Below, in pieces: positions 51,102 through 61,463 of a stretch of DNA of 64,000 bases. Every line of letters starts with the position of its first letter. The stretch's first letter is position 1. Position numbers and translations under genes: made by a program. Under the pieces are notes generated by a model. The model was not told the origin of the DNA, ran no database searches, and saw nothing but the letters and a program-made list of their open reading frames with translations. The DNA comes from Pullulanibacillus sp. KACC 23026 (GTDB lineage Bacteria; Bacillota; Bacilli; Bacillales; Sporolactobacillaceae): positions 4,092,001-4,156,000 of the forward strand of contig NZ_CP119107.1 of the NCBI RefSeq assembly GCF_029094525.1. Reading direction: 5' to 3'.

Positions 51102-54100
51102 TTAGTTTTCTTTTCCGTTCACTTTAAGCTTCTTGTTCCGGCGCTTCATAAGCAACTCATAAACAAGTGGAACAATAAATAAAGTTAATAAGGTTGAGCT
51201 TGTTAGACCACCGATAACAGAAATACCTAATCCTTTAGAGATTAAGCCCCCGCTTCCTTCCATCCCGAACGCGAGAGGAAGCAACGCACAAATGGTGGCA
51301 ATAGCTGTCATTAAAATTGGACGCAGTCGTGTTGTGGCTGTTTCAAGAAGGGCTTCTCTTGTTGATAAGCCTTCTTTTTCTTTTCTCACAACTCGATCGA
51401 TTAAAACGATCGCATTGGTCACCACAATACCGATTAACATAAGGGCACCGATCATGACGGACACACTGATCGTTTCACCTGTTACAAACAGGCCAACAAA
51501 GGCGCCGACAATGACAAATGGCAGTGAGACAAGAATAGCTAATGGAACCAACGCACTTCCAAATGTCACCACTAAAATAAAGTAAACAATGGCAATAGCC
51601 GCTAACATCGCCATCCCTAATTGCGAGAAGGATTGATTCATGTCCGCTGTGACCCCGCCTATTGAAGCTTTCACCCCAGAAGGCATCGCCAATTTATCAA
51701 TCTGCTTTTGAACCGCTGCACTTACCTTTGAAACATCCTTCGATTTTATTTCACCGGTAACACTCGCATAAATATCCCCGTCTTTTCTTGTAATCGTATC
51801 AGAGGTTTTACCCTTTTCCAATTTGGTAACCTCGGAAACTTCCACATTCTTACCAAGTGGAGATTGTAAGGTTTTATTGGTTAAGTCGTGAACACTGTTA
51901 TAGCTCTCGGTATCACTTTTGAGATAGACATTGACATCTTTTCCATCACTCTTGATGGTCGTCAGAAGTTGTTGTTGATTATTCTGTCCAAGTGTCGAGC
52001 CGATTTGAGCTGTTGTCAGTCCGTACTCACTTAATTTCTCTCGATTTACCACGAGTGAGTTTTGAACATAGTTTTTAGACAAACTGGAGTCAACATTCTT
52101 AAGATCTTTATTCTTCTTCATGATGTCTTGAATTTTATTAATAGTTGGCTTAATTTGTTCAATGGATGAACCATTGACCGTAACCGTTAAATCATTGGAA
52201 CTTCCAGTACTTGACATACTGATGGTCCCCCAGCTCCCTTTGGTCGTTAACTTTTTCAAGTGAGCCAAGACTTTAGTCTGTTCCTTTGAAAAGTTGGGCG
52301 TATTTTTATCATATTCCACATAGAACAAGGCGCTATTATCTTGTCCCTGCCCCATTGACATTGGGTTCCCGCCACCAATTGAGTATTGCACAGTTTTGAC
52401 ATGATTGCGTTGTTCAAAATAGTTGTCTGCCTTTATTCCAACCTTTTTCACATCAGAGAGAGTTTGGCCTGGATCTGGGCTGTACGTGATTTCTAAGGCT
52501 TCTTGCTGATCGGATCCAATAAAACTCATACCGATAAATGGAACAAGACATAAAGAACCGACAAGTAGAAGGATCGCAATGGCGGAGACGATCCACTTAT
52601 GATTTAAAGACCAATTAAGGAAATGGCGATAATAGGAGGCAAGCTTCCACGGCTTCGCTTCATCGTGCTTCTTTTTATCGTTGATCCCTTTCTTAAAAAA
52701 GCTGTGGGCAAGCATAGGTACCACAGTAATTGCAACTAATAAGGAAGCAAGCAGTGAAAAGACAATCGTTAAAGCAAATGGCAAGAAGAGCTGACCTACC
52801 ATTCCAGAAACTAAGCCCATCGGCAAGAAGACGGCGATGGTGACAATCGTCGAACTCATGATCGGAACAAACATTTCCCGTGTTGCCGCAATAATAAGGT
52901 CGCGCCCTTTTAATGTTTCCTCAGACAAGGACATTCGCCGATAAATATTTTCAATAACCACAATCGAATCATCTATGACACGGCCAATCGCAACCGTCAT
53001 GGCACCCAAGGTCATAATATTTAACGTTATCCCCATCTCTTTTAACAGGATAATCCCAATTAATAGAGAAAGTGGAATGGAGACCACTGAAATGATCGTT
53101 GATTTAAAGTTTCTTAAAAAGAGTAGAATAATAATCATCGCAAAGATCGCGCCAAGGATCGCCTTTTCTAGCATGGCATGAACCGAATCCTTAATCGGCT
53201 GTGCTTGATCCAAAGTCGTGACAACATGAAGTCCAGGCACGTCTTTTTTCATCTTCGTTATCTCACTGTTTACCGCATTTCCCACATCAACCGTATTCGC
53301 ATCAGAAGATTTGACAACTTGAACGGCAATGGATGGCTTTCCGTTTGTTCGACTTATGGACTCCGTTTTACCAACCATTTTAATCGTCGCTAGATCGCTA
53401 AGCTTAACCGTTGGCAGCTTAGTTACAGGCACTTGACTGGACATTCCCGCACTCTGAACGGACGATGGCTGCATCGAGGAGGTACTATTCGACTGAGCGC
53501 TTGGTACTTGAGAGGTTCCTGTACTTTGAATCGTTATAGGTAAGTTTTTCAAATCCTTAAGTGTTGTCAATTTCCCATTAACTGAAACCGATTGTTGGGA
53601 ATCATTAAAGTTATACAGTCCGAGTGGGTAATCAAGATTATTATTTTGAATGGCCTGCTCAACTGTCTGTTCAGTTAAACCATATTTCTTTAATTGATCT
53701 TGTTTAAATGAAAGATCAACTTCATTCACCTCTTGTCCGGAAACATCGACTGCTGAAACACCCTTAATGCCTTTAAGGCTCGGTACTAATTTATTGTTAA
53801 TGGTGTCTGTTAAACCAGCGAGGGATTTTCCTGACTGTGTTACACTTAATGTAATAATTGGAAAAGCATCAATGGACATCCGAGAAACAGTTGGATCTTG
53901 GACATTGTCCGGAAAATTAATAGAGCTGATGGCATCCTTCAAATTACTCTCTGCCTTATCCAAATCAGTTCCATAATCAAATTCAATTTGAACAGAGGAT
54001 GAGTCTTTATTAGAACTGGATGTGACGGTATTAACACCTTGAACATTTTGGACGACCTGTTCAACCGGCTTGGTGACTTGGTCATCCACATCTTGAGGCG

Positions 54101-54266
54101 TTGCTCCAGGATCAGACGTCGTAATTGTAATGACTGGCAGCGTAATATTTGGCATCGTCTCCATTTTCATATTTAAAGCGGAATAGAGACCCGAGACAAG
54201 AACTATGAGTGTTAAAATCCATAAGGCAAATTTGTTATTAATTGAAAACAAAATAATTTTTTTCAT
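51102..54266 (-). CDS. swrC: RND-family efflux pump, SwrC type
   Basis: A proton-driven RND exporter of about 1054 residues. It has the twelve-segment layout with two large extracellular loops and internal duplication. Landmarks: MKKIILFSINNKFALWILTL at the start, SDPGATPQDVDDQVTKPVEQ in the first porter loop, RVIDDSIVVIENIYRRMS with the proton-relay aspartates in TM4, and a second transmembrane set after residue 880. Length and sequence fit the Bacillus SwrC (surfactin self-resistance) group; the substrate here is unknown. The frame starts with GTG at 54275; AGGTGG is best placed for the ATG at 54266. Divergent from a two-component system, possibly its regulator. Confidence 0.87.
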   Translation of the reverse strand: MKKIILFSINNKFALWILTLIVLVSGLYSALNMKMETMPNITLPVITITTSDPGATPQDVDDQVTKPVEQVVQNVQGVNTVTSSSNKDSSSVQIEFDYGTDLDKAESNLKDAISSINFPDNVQDPTVSRMSIDAFPIITLSVTQSGKSLAGLTDTINNKLVPSLKGIKGVSAVDVSGQEVNEVDLSFKQDQLKKYGLTEQTVEQAIQNNNLDYPLGLYNFNDSQQSVSVNGKLTTLKDLKNLPITIQSTGTSQVPSAQSNSTSSMQPSSVQSAGMSSQVPVTKLPTVKLSDLATIKMVGKTESISRTNGKPSIAVQVVKSSDANTVDVGNAVNSEITKMKKDVPGLHVVTTLDQAQPIKDSVHAMLEKAILGAIFAMIIILLFLRNFKSTIISVVSIPLSLLIGIILLKEMGITLNIMTLGAMTVAIGRVIDDSIVVIENIYRRMSLSEETLKGRDLIIAATREMFVPIMSSTIVTIAVFLPMGLVSGMVGQLFLPFALTIVFSLLASLLVAITVVPMLAHSFFKKGINDKKKHDEAKPWKLASYYRHFLNWSLNHKWIVSAIAILLLVGSLCLVPFIGMSFIGSDQQEALEITYSPDPGQTLSDVKKVGIKADNYFEQRNHVKTVQYSIGGGNPMSMGQGQDNSALFYVEYDKNTPNFSKEQTKVLAHLKKLTTKGSWGTISMSSTGSSNDLTVTVNGSSIEQIKPTINKIQDIMKKNKDLKNVDSSLSKNYVQNSLVVNREKLSEYGLTTAQIGSTLGQNNQQQLLTTIKSDGKDVNVYLKSDTESYNSVHDLTNKTLQSPLGKNVEVSEVTKLEKGKTSDTITRKDGDIYASVTGEIKSKDVSKVSAAVQKQIDKLAMPSGVKASIGGVTADMNQSFSQLGMAMLAAIAIVYFILVVTFGSALVPLAILVSLPFVIVGAFVGLFVTGETISVSVMIGALMLIGIVVTNAIVLIDRVVRKEKEGLSTREALLETATTRLRPILMTAIATICALLPLAFGMEGSGGLISKGLGISVIGGLTSSTLLTLFIVPLVYELLMKRRNKKLKVNGKEN

Positions 54267-54468
54267 CGTTTCCACCTATACTAGTTATTTTCATTTTTTC
54301 TAAATCAATCTGATGTACTTGTGTCATGATTACATATGTCTACCCAATGACTATGACCAGACGGAACCCGCTCAACCGTACACTGCTCTTGTTCTTTTTA
54401 CAAAATCCAGCTTGAATCTCAAGTATCAGCACTCCTCCATTCCCAGGGTCACTTCTAGATTATCAATC

Positions 54469-54527
54469 AAAAGTAAACTGAAAATCAACTGGATGAAAAA
54501 AAAACAGTTGATTTTCAGTTTACTTTT
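54469..54527. repeat. Perfect 23-bp inverted repeat between the pump and the two-component genes
   Basis: AAAAGTAAACTGAAAATCAA plus CTG (54469-54491) is repeated exactly inverted at 54505-54527, with a 13-bp A-rich loop. It has no T-run, so it is not a terminator. It lies in the 54267-54578 gap between divergent promoters and could be the recognition site of the adjacent response regulator, or a small inserted element. The gap shows no other gene. Confidence 0.75.
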
Positions 54528-54578
54528 CAAAGGTATGATAGAAATTAGGATGATTAAGATTATGGAGGCACTTTTCAT

Positions 54579-55253
54579 ATGTTCAAACTGCTAGTTGTGG
54601 AAGATGACCTAAACACTCGTAAATTGATGTGTGCTGTATTAAAGCAACATGGCTTTGAAACATACAGCGCAGAGGACGGACTCTCTGCACTTCAATTAAT
54701 GGAGAGGCAGCATATTGATTTAGTCGTGCTTGATTTAATGATGCCAAATATGGATGGCTATGAATTGACACGCCAACTAAGACTTTCATGGGAGAATTTG
54801 CCCATTTTGATGGTAACAGCCAAGCAGAAGCCAGAGGACAAGCGAAAAGGGTTTCTCGTTGGAACGGATGATTATATGACAAAACCGGTAGACGAGGAGG
54901 AGATGGTCCTTCGTATTAAAGCCCTTCTCCGCAGAGCAAAAATTGCTAGCGACCGCCAGTTAGAAGTCGGCCATGTCATACTCGATTATGATGCCCTCAC
55001 CGTGTCCCGTGAAGACACGGTGATTACGCTGCCCCAAAAAGAGTTTTATCTTTTATATAAACTGCTTTCTTATCCAAATATCATTTTTACGCGGATGCAG
55101 CTTATGGATGAGATTTGGGGAATGGATACTGAAACCGATAACCATACACTCAATGTCCATATTAACCGCCTAAGAGACAGATTCAGGGATTGGAGGGAGT
55201 TTGAAATTATTACAGTGCGTGGATTGGGTTATAAGGCGGTGAGAAAGACTTGA
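54579..55253 (+). CDS. OmpR/PhoB-family response regulator
   Basis: A 224-residue response regulator. Receiver domain 1-120 with the acidic pair in VVEDDLN, phosphorylation Asp52 in VVLDLMMPNMDG, Thr in MVTAKQ and Lys in DYMTKPVDEEE; the C-terminal winged helix (130-224) includes TRMQLMDEIWGMDTETDNHT and VRGLGYKAV. TATGGAGGCAC precedes the ATG. Its stop overlaps the start of the kinase gene. The target may include the RND pump. Confidence 0.92.
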   Translation: MFKLLVVEDDLNTRKLMCAVLKQHGFETYSAEDGLSALQLMERQHIDLVVLDLMMPNMDGYELTRQLRLSWENLPILMVTAKQKPEDKRKGFLVGTDDYMTKPVDEEEMVLRIKALLRRAKIASDRQLEVGHVILDYDALTVSREDTVITLPQKEFYLLYKLLSYPNIIFTRMQLMDEIWGMDTETDNHTLNVHINRLRDRFRDWREFEIITVRGLGYKAVRKT

Positions 55254-56317
55254 GAGATTTTATAAAAAAACGATTAAGCCTTGCTATAACTTTGGTAATG
55301 TTTGTATTCGGAGTTATGGTGGCGACCTTTTGCTTAATTGGGGGCAGTTTCATACTCTTACAGCATCTGGGCATTATTTCCCTTTCTGCTCATACAACAC
55401 GTCATAGTGGTGAAACGAACGGAAATCCGCTTTTAAGTTTATTTTTATTTATTGTACTCTGCATTTTGCTAGGAACCGCCTTAACTGCGTTTCTTAGCAG
55501 AAAAGCACTCAATCCGATCCGCAAGGTCATTGACGCCACACATAAAGTAGCGAACGGCGATTTTAATGTTCAAGTCAATATCAAGGGAATCGGCGAACTC
55601 GAAGAACTGTCTCAGAGCTTTAATAAAATGACACAAGAGCTTTCAAGTATTGAAACACTAAGAAGCGACTTTATCAACAACTTTTCCCATGAATTTAAGA
55701 CACCTATTGTCTCCTTACGCGGTTTTGCCAAACTTCTCAGGGAAAACCATCTAACGGAGGAAGAAAGACGTGAGTATCTTGATATTATCATTACAGAATC
55801 CGAGCGTTTAGCGGCGCTTTCTACCAATGTGCTCACCTTAGCCAAATACGAGAACCTTGAAATTATTGTTGATAAGACCCCTTTTAGGCTAGATGAGCAA
55901 ATCAGAAGGACCATCGTTTTAATGGAACCCAAATGGTCGGCAAAAGACATCACCATGAATGTCGAATTAGATGAAGTGATTTACAACGGAAATGACGAAT
56001 TAACCCAGCAGATTTGGCTTAATCTATTAGATAACGCGATAAAATTCTCCCATCACGGCGGCGCCATCACACTGACCCTTACAAATGTCATCAAAGGAAT
56101 TCAATTGGTTATTCAGGATGAAGGGACAGGCATGGATTGCCAGACAAAGGCGCATATCTTTGATAAATTTTATCAGGGGGACACTTCGCATTCGAAATCG
56201 GGTTACGGACTTGGCCTTCCACTTGTAAAACGGATCGTCAATCTTTGCGGCGGCAGCATTAGCGTACAAAGTGAGCAAGGAGAAGGCAGCACATTTACCA
56301 TTGAATTGCCGTATTAA
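55250..56317 (+). CDS. Sensor histidine kinase
   Basis: A 355-residue kinase. Two membrane segments (about 10-35 and 62-83) flank a short loop of about 25 residues, too small for a large ligand domain. HAMP (about 84-135), HisKA with the phosphorylated His147 in NNFSHEFKTPI, and the HATPase domain with N-box LLDNAIKFS, DEGTGMD and SGYGLGLPLVKRIV. The start is TTG at 55250, overlapping the regulator stop by four bases (TTGA), so it is coupled. The short extracellular loop suggests sensing within or at the membrane, as in intramembrane-sensing kinases. Confidence 0.92.
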   Translation: MRDFIKKRLSLAITLVMFVFGVMVATFCLIGGSFILLQHLGIISLSAHTTRHSGETNGNPLLSLFLFIVLCILLGTALTAFLSRKALNPIRKVIDATHKVANGDFNVQVNIKGIGELEELSQSFNKMTQELSSIETLRSDFINNFSHEFKTPIVSLRGFAKLLRENHLTEEERREYLDIIITESERLAALSTNVLTLAKYENLEIIVDKTPFRLDEQIRRTIVLMEPKWSAKDITMNVELDEVIYNGNDELTQQIWLNLLDNAIKFSHHGGAITLTLTNVIKGIQLVIQDEGTGMDCQTKAHIFDKFYQGDTSHSKSGYGLGLPLVKRIVNLCGGSISVQSEQGEGSTFTIELPY

Positions 56318-56423
56318 CGCAACTCAAGCTCCGAGATTAAATAGGCGGGCTCACTGCACCATTTGTACAACCCCTGTTCTAATCGAACACAAAAAGCACC
56401 TCAATGGGTGCTCTCAGATTGTA

Positions 56424-56462
56424 GACAAAAGGCCCTCAAATTAATTTCGAGGGCCTTTTGTC
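56424..56462 (+). terminator. Terminator of the two-component operon
   Basis: Perfect 14-bp stem GACAAAAGGCCCTC (56424-56437) with GAGGGCCTTTTGTC (56449-56462), preceded by a small hairpin AGCACC/GGTGCT. Symmetrical, so it can act in both directions. Confidence 0.85.
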
Positions 56463-56469
56463 ATCTTTT

Positions 56470-56512
56470 AGAGGCGGAAAACGTATTCTCGCTTAAGCCT
56501 AACTAATTTAAT
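56470..56512. repeat. Decayed copy of the CTCGTTAAGTCTAACTAA repeat
   Basis: AACGTATTCTCGCTTAAGCC followed by TAACTAATTTAATC matches the solitary copy at 25390-25430 (AGCGTATGCTCGTTAAGTCT then AACTAAATTT) with a few changes. The inverted half is absent. Confidence 0.4.
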
Positions 56513-56645
56513 CAAGCCTACTCCTCCGAATTCCTTCATGATTGGGCTTCTTTGTTTTGGCATCTTGCTGTCTCCCCCCAAAGGAAACCTGATGTGCCCT
56601 TGCCAGAATTGTGAGTCACATGCGGAGACGGCAGTCATCCTTTCA

Positions 56646-57614
56646 TCAACAGTCTTCCAGCCCAAAGTGATCGAGCAATGCACGCACTTCATCTGTTGAC
56701 TCGGTGCTCATCAATTGATTTCTTAGCTCACTTGCCCCGCGAAATCCTTTAACATAGATCTTAAAAAAGCGACGAAGAGGTTTGAATGGACGAGGCTCTA
56801 ATTCCTTTGAATACTTGTCATGAAGGTCAAGCTGCAATCTTAAAAGATCAAGCAATTCCTTACTGCTATGCTCTTTCGGCTCTTTTTCAAAGGCAAATGG
56901 ATTTTTAAAAATACCTCGCCCTATCATAACCCCATCCACACCATATTGCTGAGCAAGCTTCATGCCCGCTTGACGATCAGGAATATCCCCATTGATCGTC
57001 AAAAGTGTATCTGGTGCCACTTGATCACGAAGCTTCTTAATCTCCGGAATCAGCTCCCAATGAGCATCCGCTTGACTCATTTCCTTTCTTGTACGCAGAT
57101 GAATGGACAGATTAACGATGTCTTGTTTCAATACATGTGTGAGCCATTCCTGCCATTCGTCCACATCCGTGTAACCAAGCCTTGTCTTCACACTGACAGG
57201 TAATCCCCCTGCTTTTGCTGCTTGTATCAGTTCTGCCGCAACGTCAGGACGGCGGATCAAGCCGCTTCCTTTTCCTTTGGGTGCCACATTAGCAACAGGG
57301 CACCCCATATTGATATCCACACCTCTAAATCCTAACTCCGCAACACCCTTACTCATTTGCCGGAAATACTCAGGCTTATCCCCCCATATATGGGCCACAA
57401 TGGGTTGCTCATCTTCAGTGAAAGCCAAACGCCCGCGTACACTTTGCTTCCCATCTGGGTGACAGTAACTTTCTGTATTTGTAAACTCTGTAAAAAACAC
57501 ATCCGGTCTGGCGGCTTCACTCACGACATGTCGGAACACAACATCCGTCACATCTTCCATCGGTGCCAGTATAAAAAATGGTCGCGGTAAATCACGCCAA
57601 AAATTATCGTTCAT
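56646..57614 (-). CDS. tRNA-dihydrouridine synthase
   Basis: A flavoenzyme of about 322 residues that reduces uridines in tRNA D-loops. Dus TIM-barrel signatures: [20 protein letters not shown] near the start, [20 protein letters not shown] with the catalytic cysteine, VSVKTRLGY and [13 protein letters not shown] at the FMN phosphate site. The C-terminal helical domain follows (about 240-320). The frame starts with TTG at 57626; GTG at 57620 has the better-spaced ribosome binding site, but the ATG at 57614 gives the usual N-terminus ([10 protein letters not shown]) and was kept. Which Dus subfamily it is cannot be decided. Confidence 0.92.
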   Translation of the reverse strand: MNDNFWRDLPRPFFILAPMEDVTDVVFRHVVSEAARPDVFFTEFTNTESYCHPDGKQSVRGRLAFTEDEQPIVAHIWGDKPEYFRQMSKGVAELGFRGVDINMGCPVANVAPKGKGSGLIRRPDVAAELIQAAKAGGLPVSVKTRLGYTDVDEWQEWLTHVLKQDIVNLSIHLRTRKEMSQADAHWELIPEIKKLRDQVAPDTLLTINGDIPDRQAGMKLAQQYGVDGVMIGRGIFKNPFAFEKEPKEHSSKELLDLLRLQLDLHDKYSKELEPRPFKPLRRFFKIYVKGFRGASELRNQLMSTESTDEVRALLDHFGLEDC

Positions 57615-57854
57615 CTTCACTGTCAATTCCCCTCATTATTGATACCAAGTCAAACTCTTCGCTTCCTGCTCATTTACACTTATAGCAGATTCAAGCCCTT
57701 TTTATCAAACGATAGTCATTTTCGAACATTAAACGGTTAACCAGCCTGTCCCAGAAGTTCCTTTTGTCTGTCCCAAACAAGCTATTACATCCATTGTATG
57801 ACAAAATAGAGATTTTTTAAAAGCTAATAAGTTCCAGAAGCAGGGAGAAAAAAT

Positions 57855-57888
57855 AAAAAAGAGGATGATATAAGGAATCATCCTCCGC
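57855..57888 (-). terminator. Terminator of cshA
   Basis: On the minus strand GAGGATGAT (57885-57877) pairs with ATCATCCTC (57869-57861), followed by TTTTTTATTTTTT. Confidence 0.9.
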
Positions 57889-57891
57889 TAT

Positions 57892-59316
57892 TCATTTTGC
57901 TTTATTTGAACGTCTGCCTCTTCTTTCAAATCCTCTATTTCCTTTATTATTGTTTCTTCTTGGCTTCTCATTAAATCTTTTTTTCGGTTTACTGGAATAT
58001 CGAGGCGCCTCGGAAGTCAACTGAACAGGAACATCACTTTGTTCCTTCGACAACAATTTCAAGGCGATTGACACTAAAGCTACAGGATTATACTGCTCAA
58101 GCAATTCGCTTGCGGCCTGTTCAAAATGTACATACTGTTCCTCATCAAGTGCTTGAACCATTTTTTCAACGGTCGCTTTCTGGATGGACTCCATGGCCTC
58201 CTCTAAAGTCGGAATCGTTTTACGCTGTATCTTTCCTTTAGAGGCTTTTTCGATACTATGAATTAATCTTGTTTCCCGTGGTGTAGCAAAGGTTATAGCT
58301 AACCCCGTCTTACCTGCTCGTCCCGTTCTGCCGATTCGGTGAACATAGCTTTCTGGGTCTTGAGGGATGTCAAAGTTGTAGACATGAGTCACCCCTGAAA
58401 CATCAATTCCCCTTGCCGCCACATCGGTTGCAACTAAAATTTCAATGGCACCTTCACGAAATTTATTCATGACGGCATCACGCTGGCGCTGATTTAAATC
58501 GCCATGCAGTCCTTCAGCAAGATACCCTCGCTTAGTTAATCCATCGCTTAGTTCATCCACACGTCTTTTTGTTCTGCCAAAGATTACAGCTAACTCTGGA
58601 TTATTCACATCAAGAAGACGGCAAAGCGCTTCAAATTTGTCTCGTTCATTAACCTCATAATAAACTTGCTTGACACTTGGAGAGGTCACTTCCTTTGCCT
58701 TCATCTTAATTAGCTCAGGATCGTTCATAAACTTTTCTGCAAGGTTTCGAATCGGTTTAGGCATGGTAGCCGAGAACAGCATCGTTTGTTTTTCTTCGGG
58801 TGTTTCTTTGAGGATTCGTTCAATATCCTCCAGGAAGCCCATATCTAACATCTCATCCGCTTCATCCAAAACAACCATCGAGACTCGGTCCAACTTCAGT
58901 GTTTTACGTTGAATATGGTCCAAAAGTCTACCAGGAGTACCCGTTATAATGTGTGGCCCCTTTTTTAATGCCTTAAATTGACGGTCTATAGATTGTCCAC
59001 CGTAAATAGGAAGAGACGAGATCCCCATGTATTTGGCCAAACGATTGATCTCTTCAGATACCTGGATCGCTAATTCTCTTGTCGGTGCAATGACGATTGC
59101 CTGAACATATCTTTGGCTCGTATCCACTTTCTCCAAAAGAGGGATGGCAAAAGCCGCTGTCTTTCCTGTACCGGTTTGTGCTTGGCCGATAAGATCTTTC
59201 CCCGTCAAAGCAGTAGGGATTGCTTTCTCTTGGATCGGAGAAGCTTCCTCAAATCCCATATCGGTAATTGCTTTTAGAATTGTCTCTCTTATACCCAATT
59301 CCTGAAATGTCGTCAT
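57892..59316 (-). CDS. cshA: DEAD-box RNA helicase
   Basis: An ATP-dependent RNA helicase of 474 residues. All motifs are present: Q-motif FEEASPIQ, motif I AQTGTGKT at 46-53, PTRELA, TPGRLLD, DEAD at 151-154, SAT, and [10 protein letters not shown] in the second domain. The C-terminal tail is basic ([20 protein letters not shown]). This is the CshA type, a degradosome and ribosome-biogenesis helicase also important in the cold. It is monocistronic with a strong terminator. The leader between 59317 and 59550 is AT-rich but shows no recognised element. Confidence 0.93.
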   Translation of the reverse strand: MTTFQELGIRETILKAITDMGFEEASPIQEKAIPTALTGKDLIGQAQTGTGKTAAFAIPLLEKVDTSQRYVQAIVIAPTRELAIQVSEEINRLAKYMGISSLPIYGGQSIDRQFKALKKGPHIITGTPGRLLDHIQRKTLKLDRVSMVVLDEADEMLDMGFLEDIERILKETPEEKQTMLFSATMPKPIRNLAEKFMNDPELIKMKAKEVTSPSVKQVYYEVNERDKFEALCRLLDVNNPELAVIFGRTKRRVDELSDGLTKRGYLAEGLHGDLNQRQRDAVMNKFREGAIEILVATDVAARGIDVSGVTHVYNFDIPQDPESYVHRIGRTGRAGKTGLAITFATPRETRLIHSIEKASKGKIQRKTIPTLEEAMESIQKATVEKMVQALDEEQYVHFEQAASELLEQYNPVALVSIALKLLSKEQSDVPVQLTSEAPRYSSKPKKRFNEKPRRNNNKGNRGFERRGRRSNKAK

Positions 59317-59688
59317 CGCTCAAAAACCCCTTCTATATTGTTTGCTATTTTTTATATTGGTCTATACGACTTGATTGAATGCACTATTTAATTATTTTTT
59401 AATCGTTATTTAGAAAAACCCTACATATATTATAAAGGTTTTAAATGAGATTAGAAAAACTCAGCTTATCTCCAATTCCTTAATAGCAAAAGGCGTCGCA
59501 TTTCTTATACTACCATCCTTTAGCACTTCAGAGAAATTTTAAACGTGTTGGCAAACTTTCCCTATTGATTAAAAGCTCCCCTTTTACCCTGATTGGCTGC
59601 ATAAACGCCATCGTAATATTGAATAAAGCTTGGGGTTTCTCCCCAAGCTTTGCTTTGTACAAGTTCATTAAACGCTACCGCGAATTTT

Positions 59689-59890
59689 TGATAAATAAGC
59701 GGACAAATTCCCCTTATTTAAGAAATCGCACTAAAAATAGCTTAAATAGGAGGAAAAATTCCGGCTATGGACTTCAAAAAGCGTCGTTGAGAGTCATTTT
59801 ACCCTACTTAACCGGAAAACTTCCGCTTATTTCCCGCACCTGAGCTCGATTTTGCTATATAACCGGAAAATCTCCGCTTATTCTGGTTAC
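59689..59890. repeat. 200-bp four-hairpin intergenic repeat, copy C (inverted)
   Basis: Reverse-complement version of copies A and B: AAGCGGACAAATTCCCCTTA, AGGAGGAAAAATTCCGG, AACCGGAAAACTTCCGCTTA and AACCGGAAAATCTCCGCTTA, with matching linkers such as GAGAGTCATTTTACC and CGCACCTGAGCTC. It fills most of the 59317-59967 gap. Open frames on the plus strand across it are shadows. Confidence 0.82.
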
Positions 59891-59967
59891 TCAAAAAGGA
59901 CACTAAGTTTTTGATAAATAAGAGGTTCATGTGAAATAGAATGCAGTTTTCCGCTCATTCCTAGAGC

Positions 59968-61215
59968 CTATTTAAAAATGATTGGAAAAGTAAAGATAAC
60001 GAAAGCTGCCCATATCCCGTATACTGGCAAATACTTAGTAACGGCGTCTTGGATAATCGACGGTCCGGATTTATCTTGCAGAAAACGGATATAGGGTTTC
60101 ATAATCCAAATTAGATTTGCCCAGATCAACAGGTTTACACCTAAAACAGCAAGTCGATTAGGAGTAATCCCATAAGAAGACAGTCTGAACACGATGGCTG
60201 ACAAAGCCACACTGTCAATAATAAGTGCAAGAACAATTAAGATAACATTGATATAATCTGAAATGTTCTTTTTCCTTTCAGAATCACTTTCGATAATGGA
60301 AAAAATGGTAACAGCCAATACACCAAGGAGTATTCCGTTAAAGGCAATCAAGAAATTGCGGTCCAAGAATGGATTTTTCCCGACCCCTATCACCGTTATT
60401 AGGTAGACCACCAATGTGGCTAGGACAATTGGACTAAAGATTTTTGCTAGATAGGGTGTCATATTCTTAGCAAGTTTAAGGTTCATGGATACTAAATAGG
60501 CAGCCACAACCGCTAGAGCAGCAGCTCCAAATAAAATGACATTACTAAAATAAAAATCTTCAATATCTAAACCAACAAAACTAAACAACCGCATGGTTAA
60601 TAGTGCTAACACCATTCCGCTAGCTGCCATGCATGCATAGAGAATACCATATTCTAAGTTAAATTTAATATAGGCTAGCCTTGCACTTCCTTTTGAATAG
60701 TCATTTCCTGTGAACGCAAGCCCCACCACTCCCCATAAAAATAGGGGAAGATGCAAATAAGCAAGGATCGTACTGTCTTTATCATTTAATGGAAGAAAAT
60801 TAAGATACACCCCCGAAATTAGAAACAGCACGATAAGCGAGTAAATAACACTTTTCCTCGGAGTGTTATTGTAAACAAAATAGGCGGCGATAAAAGGAAT
60901 GATACCAAAAGCCAAGTTAATTGGAGCGATTGCTTCTTGAGAAACAAAATAAAAAATAATCCTAGTGCTAATCCCGGCCAGAATAGCTAAAAGGCCCATG
61001 ATTAAGAACCCTTTTTGAAACAAGGAAGATTTTTCTGTATTAGCCATTTCCTTGAAATACAATCTTTCATACCAAACGCCAAGAACTGGAGAATCAGGAT
61101 TAAGTTCCCTTGCATGGGAGAGTGACTTTTTAAAAGCTTTTGGGTCTTTTCTATACATCCTCTCCAACTCATGGGGATTATCCATATATTCAATGATCAG
61201 ATTGTTATTGTCCAC
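59968..61215 (-). CDS. DUF4153-like multi-pass membrane protein
   Basis: A membrane protein of about 415 residues with roughly eleven hydrophobic segments after a charged N-terminus of about 60 residues (ELERMYRKDPKAFKKSLSHA). The segment KGSARLAYIKFNLEYGILYA then LFSFVGLDIEDFYFSNVILF resembles DUF4153 proteins; function unknown. The frame opens at 61254, inside the upstream HTH gene, but GGGGAGG is placed for the GTG at 61215, which avoids the overlap. It is the last gene of the DUF2975-HTH operon. Confidence 0.7.
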   Translation of the reverse strand: MDNNNLIIEYMDNPHELERMYRKDPKAFKKSLSHARELNPDSPVLGVWYERLYFKEMANTEKSSLFQKGFLIMGLLAILAGISTRIIFYFVSQEAIAPINLAFGIIPFIAAYFVYNNTPRKSVIYSLIVLFLISGVYLNFLPLNDKDSTILAYLHLPLFLWGVVGLAFTGNDYSKGSARLAYIKFNLEYGILYACMAASGMVLALLTMRLFSFVGLDIEDFYFSNVILFGAAALAVVAAYLVSMNLKLAKNMTPYLAKIFSPIVLATLVVYLITVIGVGKNPFLDRNFLIAFNGILLGVLAVTIFSIIESDSERKKNISDYINVILIVLALIIDSVALSAIVFRLSSYGITPNRLAVLGVNLLIWANLIWIMKPYIRFLQDKSGPSIIQDAVTKYLPVYGIWAAFVIFTFPIIFK

Positions 61216-61237
61216 GGTTATACCTCCCCTAAAGTAG

Positions 61238-61453
61238 TTAACTTTCTTCGTCACTTCTGTATTCTAAAACATCTCCAGGCTGACAATCTAAAGCCTTACA
61301 AATTGCCTCGAGCGTAGATAAACGAATCGCTTTTGCCTTTCCATTTTTCAATATAGAAAGATTCGCCATTGTAATTCCAACCTTCTCAGAAAGCTCTGTT
61401 ACACTCATTTTCCTTTTGGCTAACATCACATCAATATTTATTATTATCGCCAT
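61238..61453 (-). CDS. Small XRE-family HTH regulator, YozG type
   Basis: A 71-residue DNA-binding protein starting MAIIINIDVMLAKRKMSVTE, with the HTH ELSEKVGITMANLSILKNGK and AIRLSTLEAICKALDCQPGD. It is nearly identical in plan to Bacillus YozG. These tiny regulators occur next to DUF2975 genes. The frame starts at 61462; GAGGTG fits the ATG at 61453 better. It lies two bases or less from the DUF2975 gene upstream and 22 bases from the DUF4153-like gene downstream. Confidence 0.88.
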   Translation of the reverse strand: MAIIINIDVMLAKRKMSVTELSEKVGITMANLSILKNGKAKAIRLSTLEAICKALDCQPGDVLEYRSDEES

Positions 61454-61463
61454 GTCATTCACC

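Noticed and set aside
54469-54527. Terminator at the long inverted repeat
   Set aside because: No T-run on either strand, and it lies between divergent starts.
56468-56692. 74-residue minus-strand open frame overlapping the Dus gene end
   Set aside because: Overlaps Dus in another frame and lies over a decayed repeat; no start signal.
59565-59843. 92-residue plus-strand open frame downstream of cshA
   Set aside because: Lies over the 200-bp hairpin repeat and has no family resemblance.
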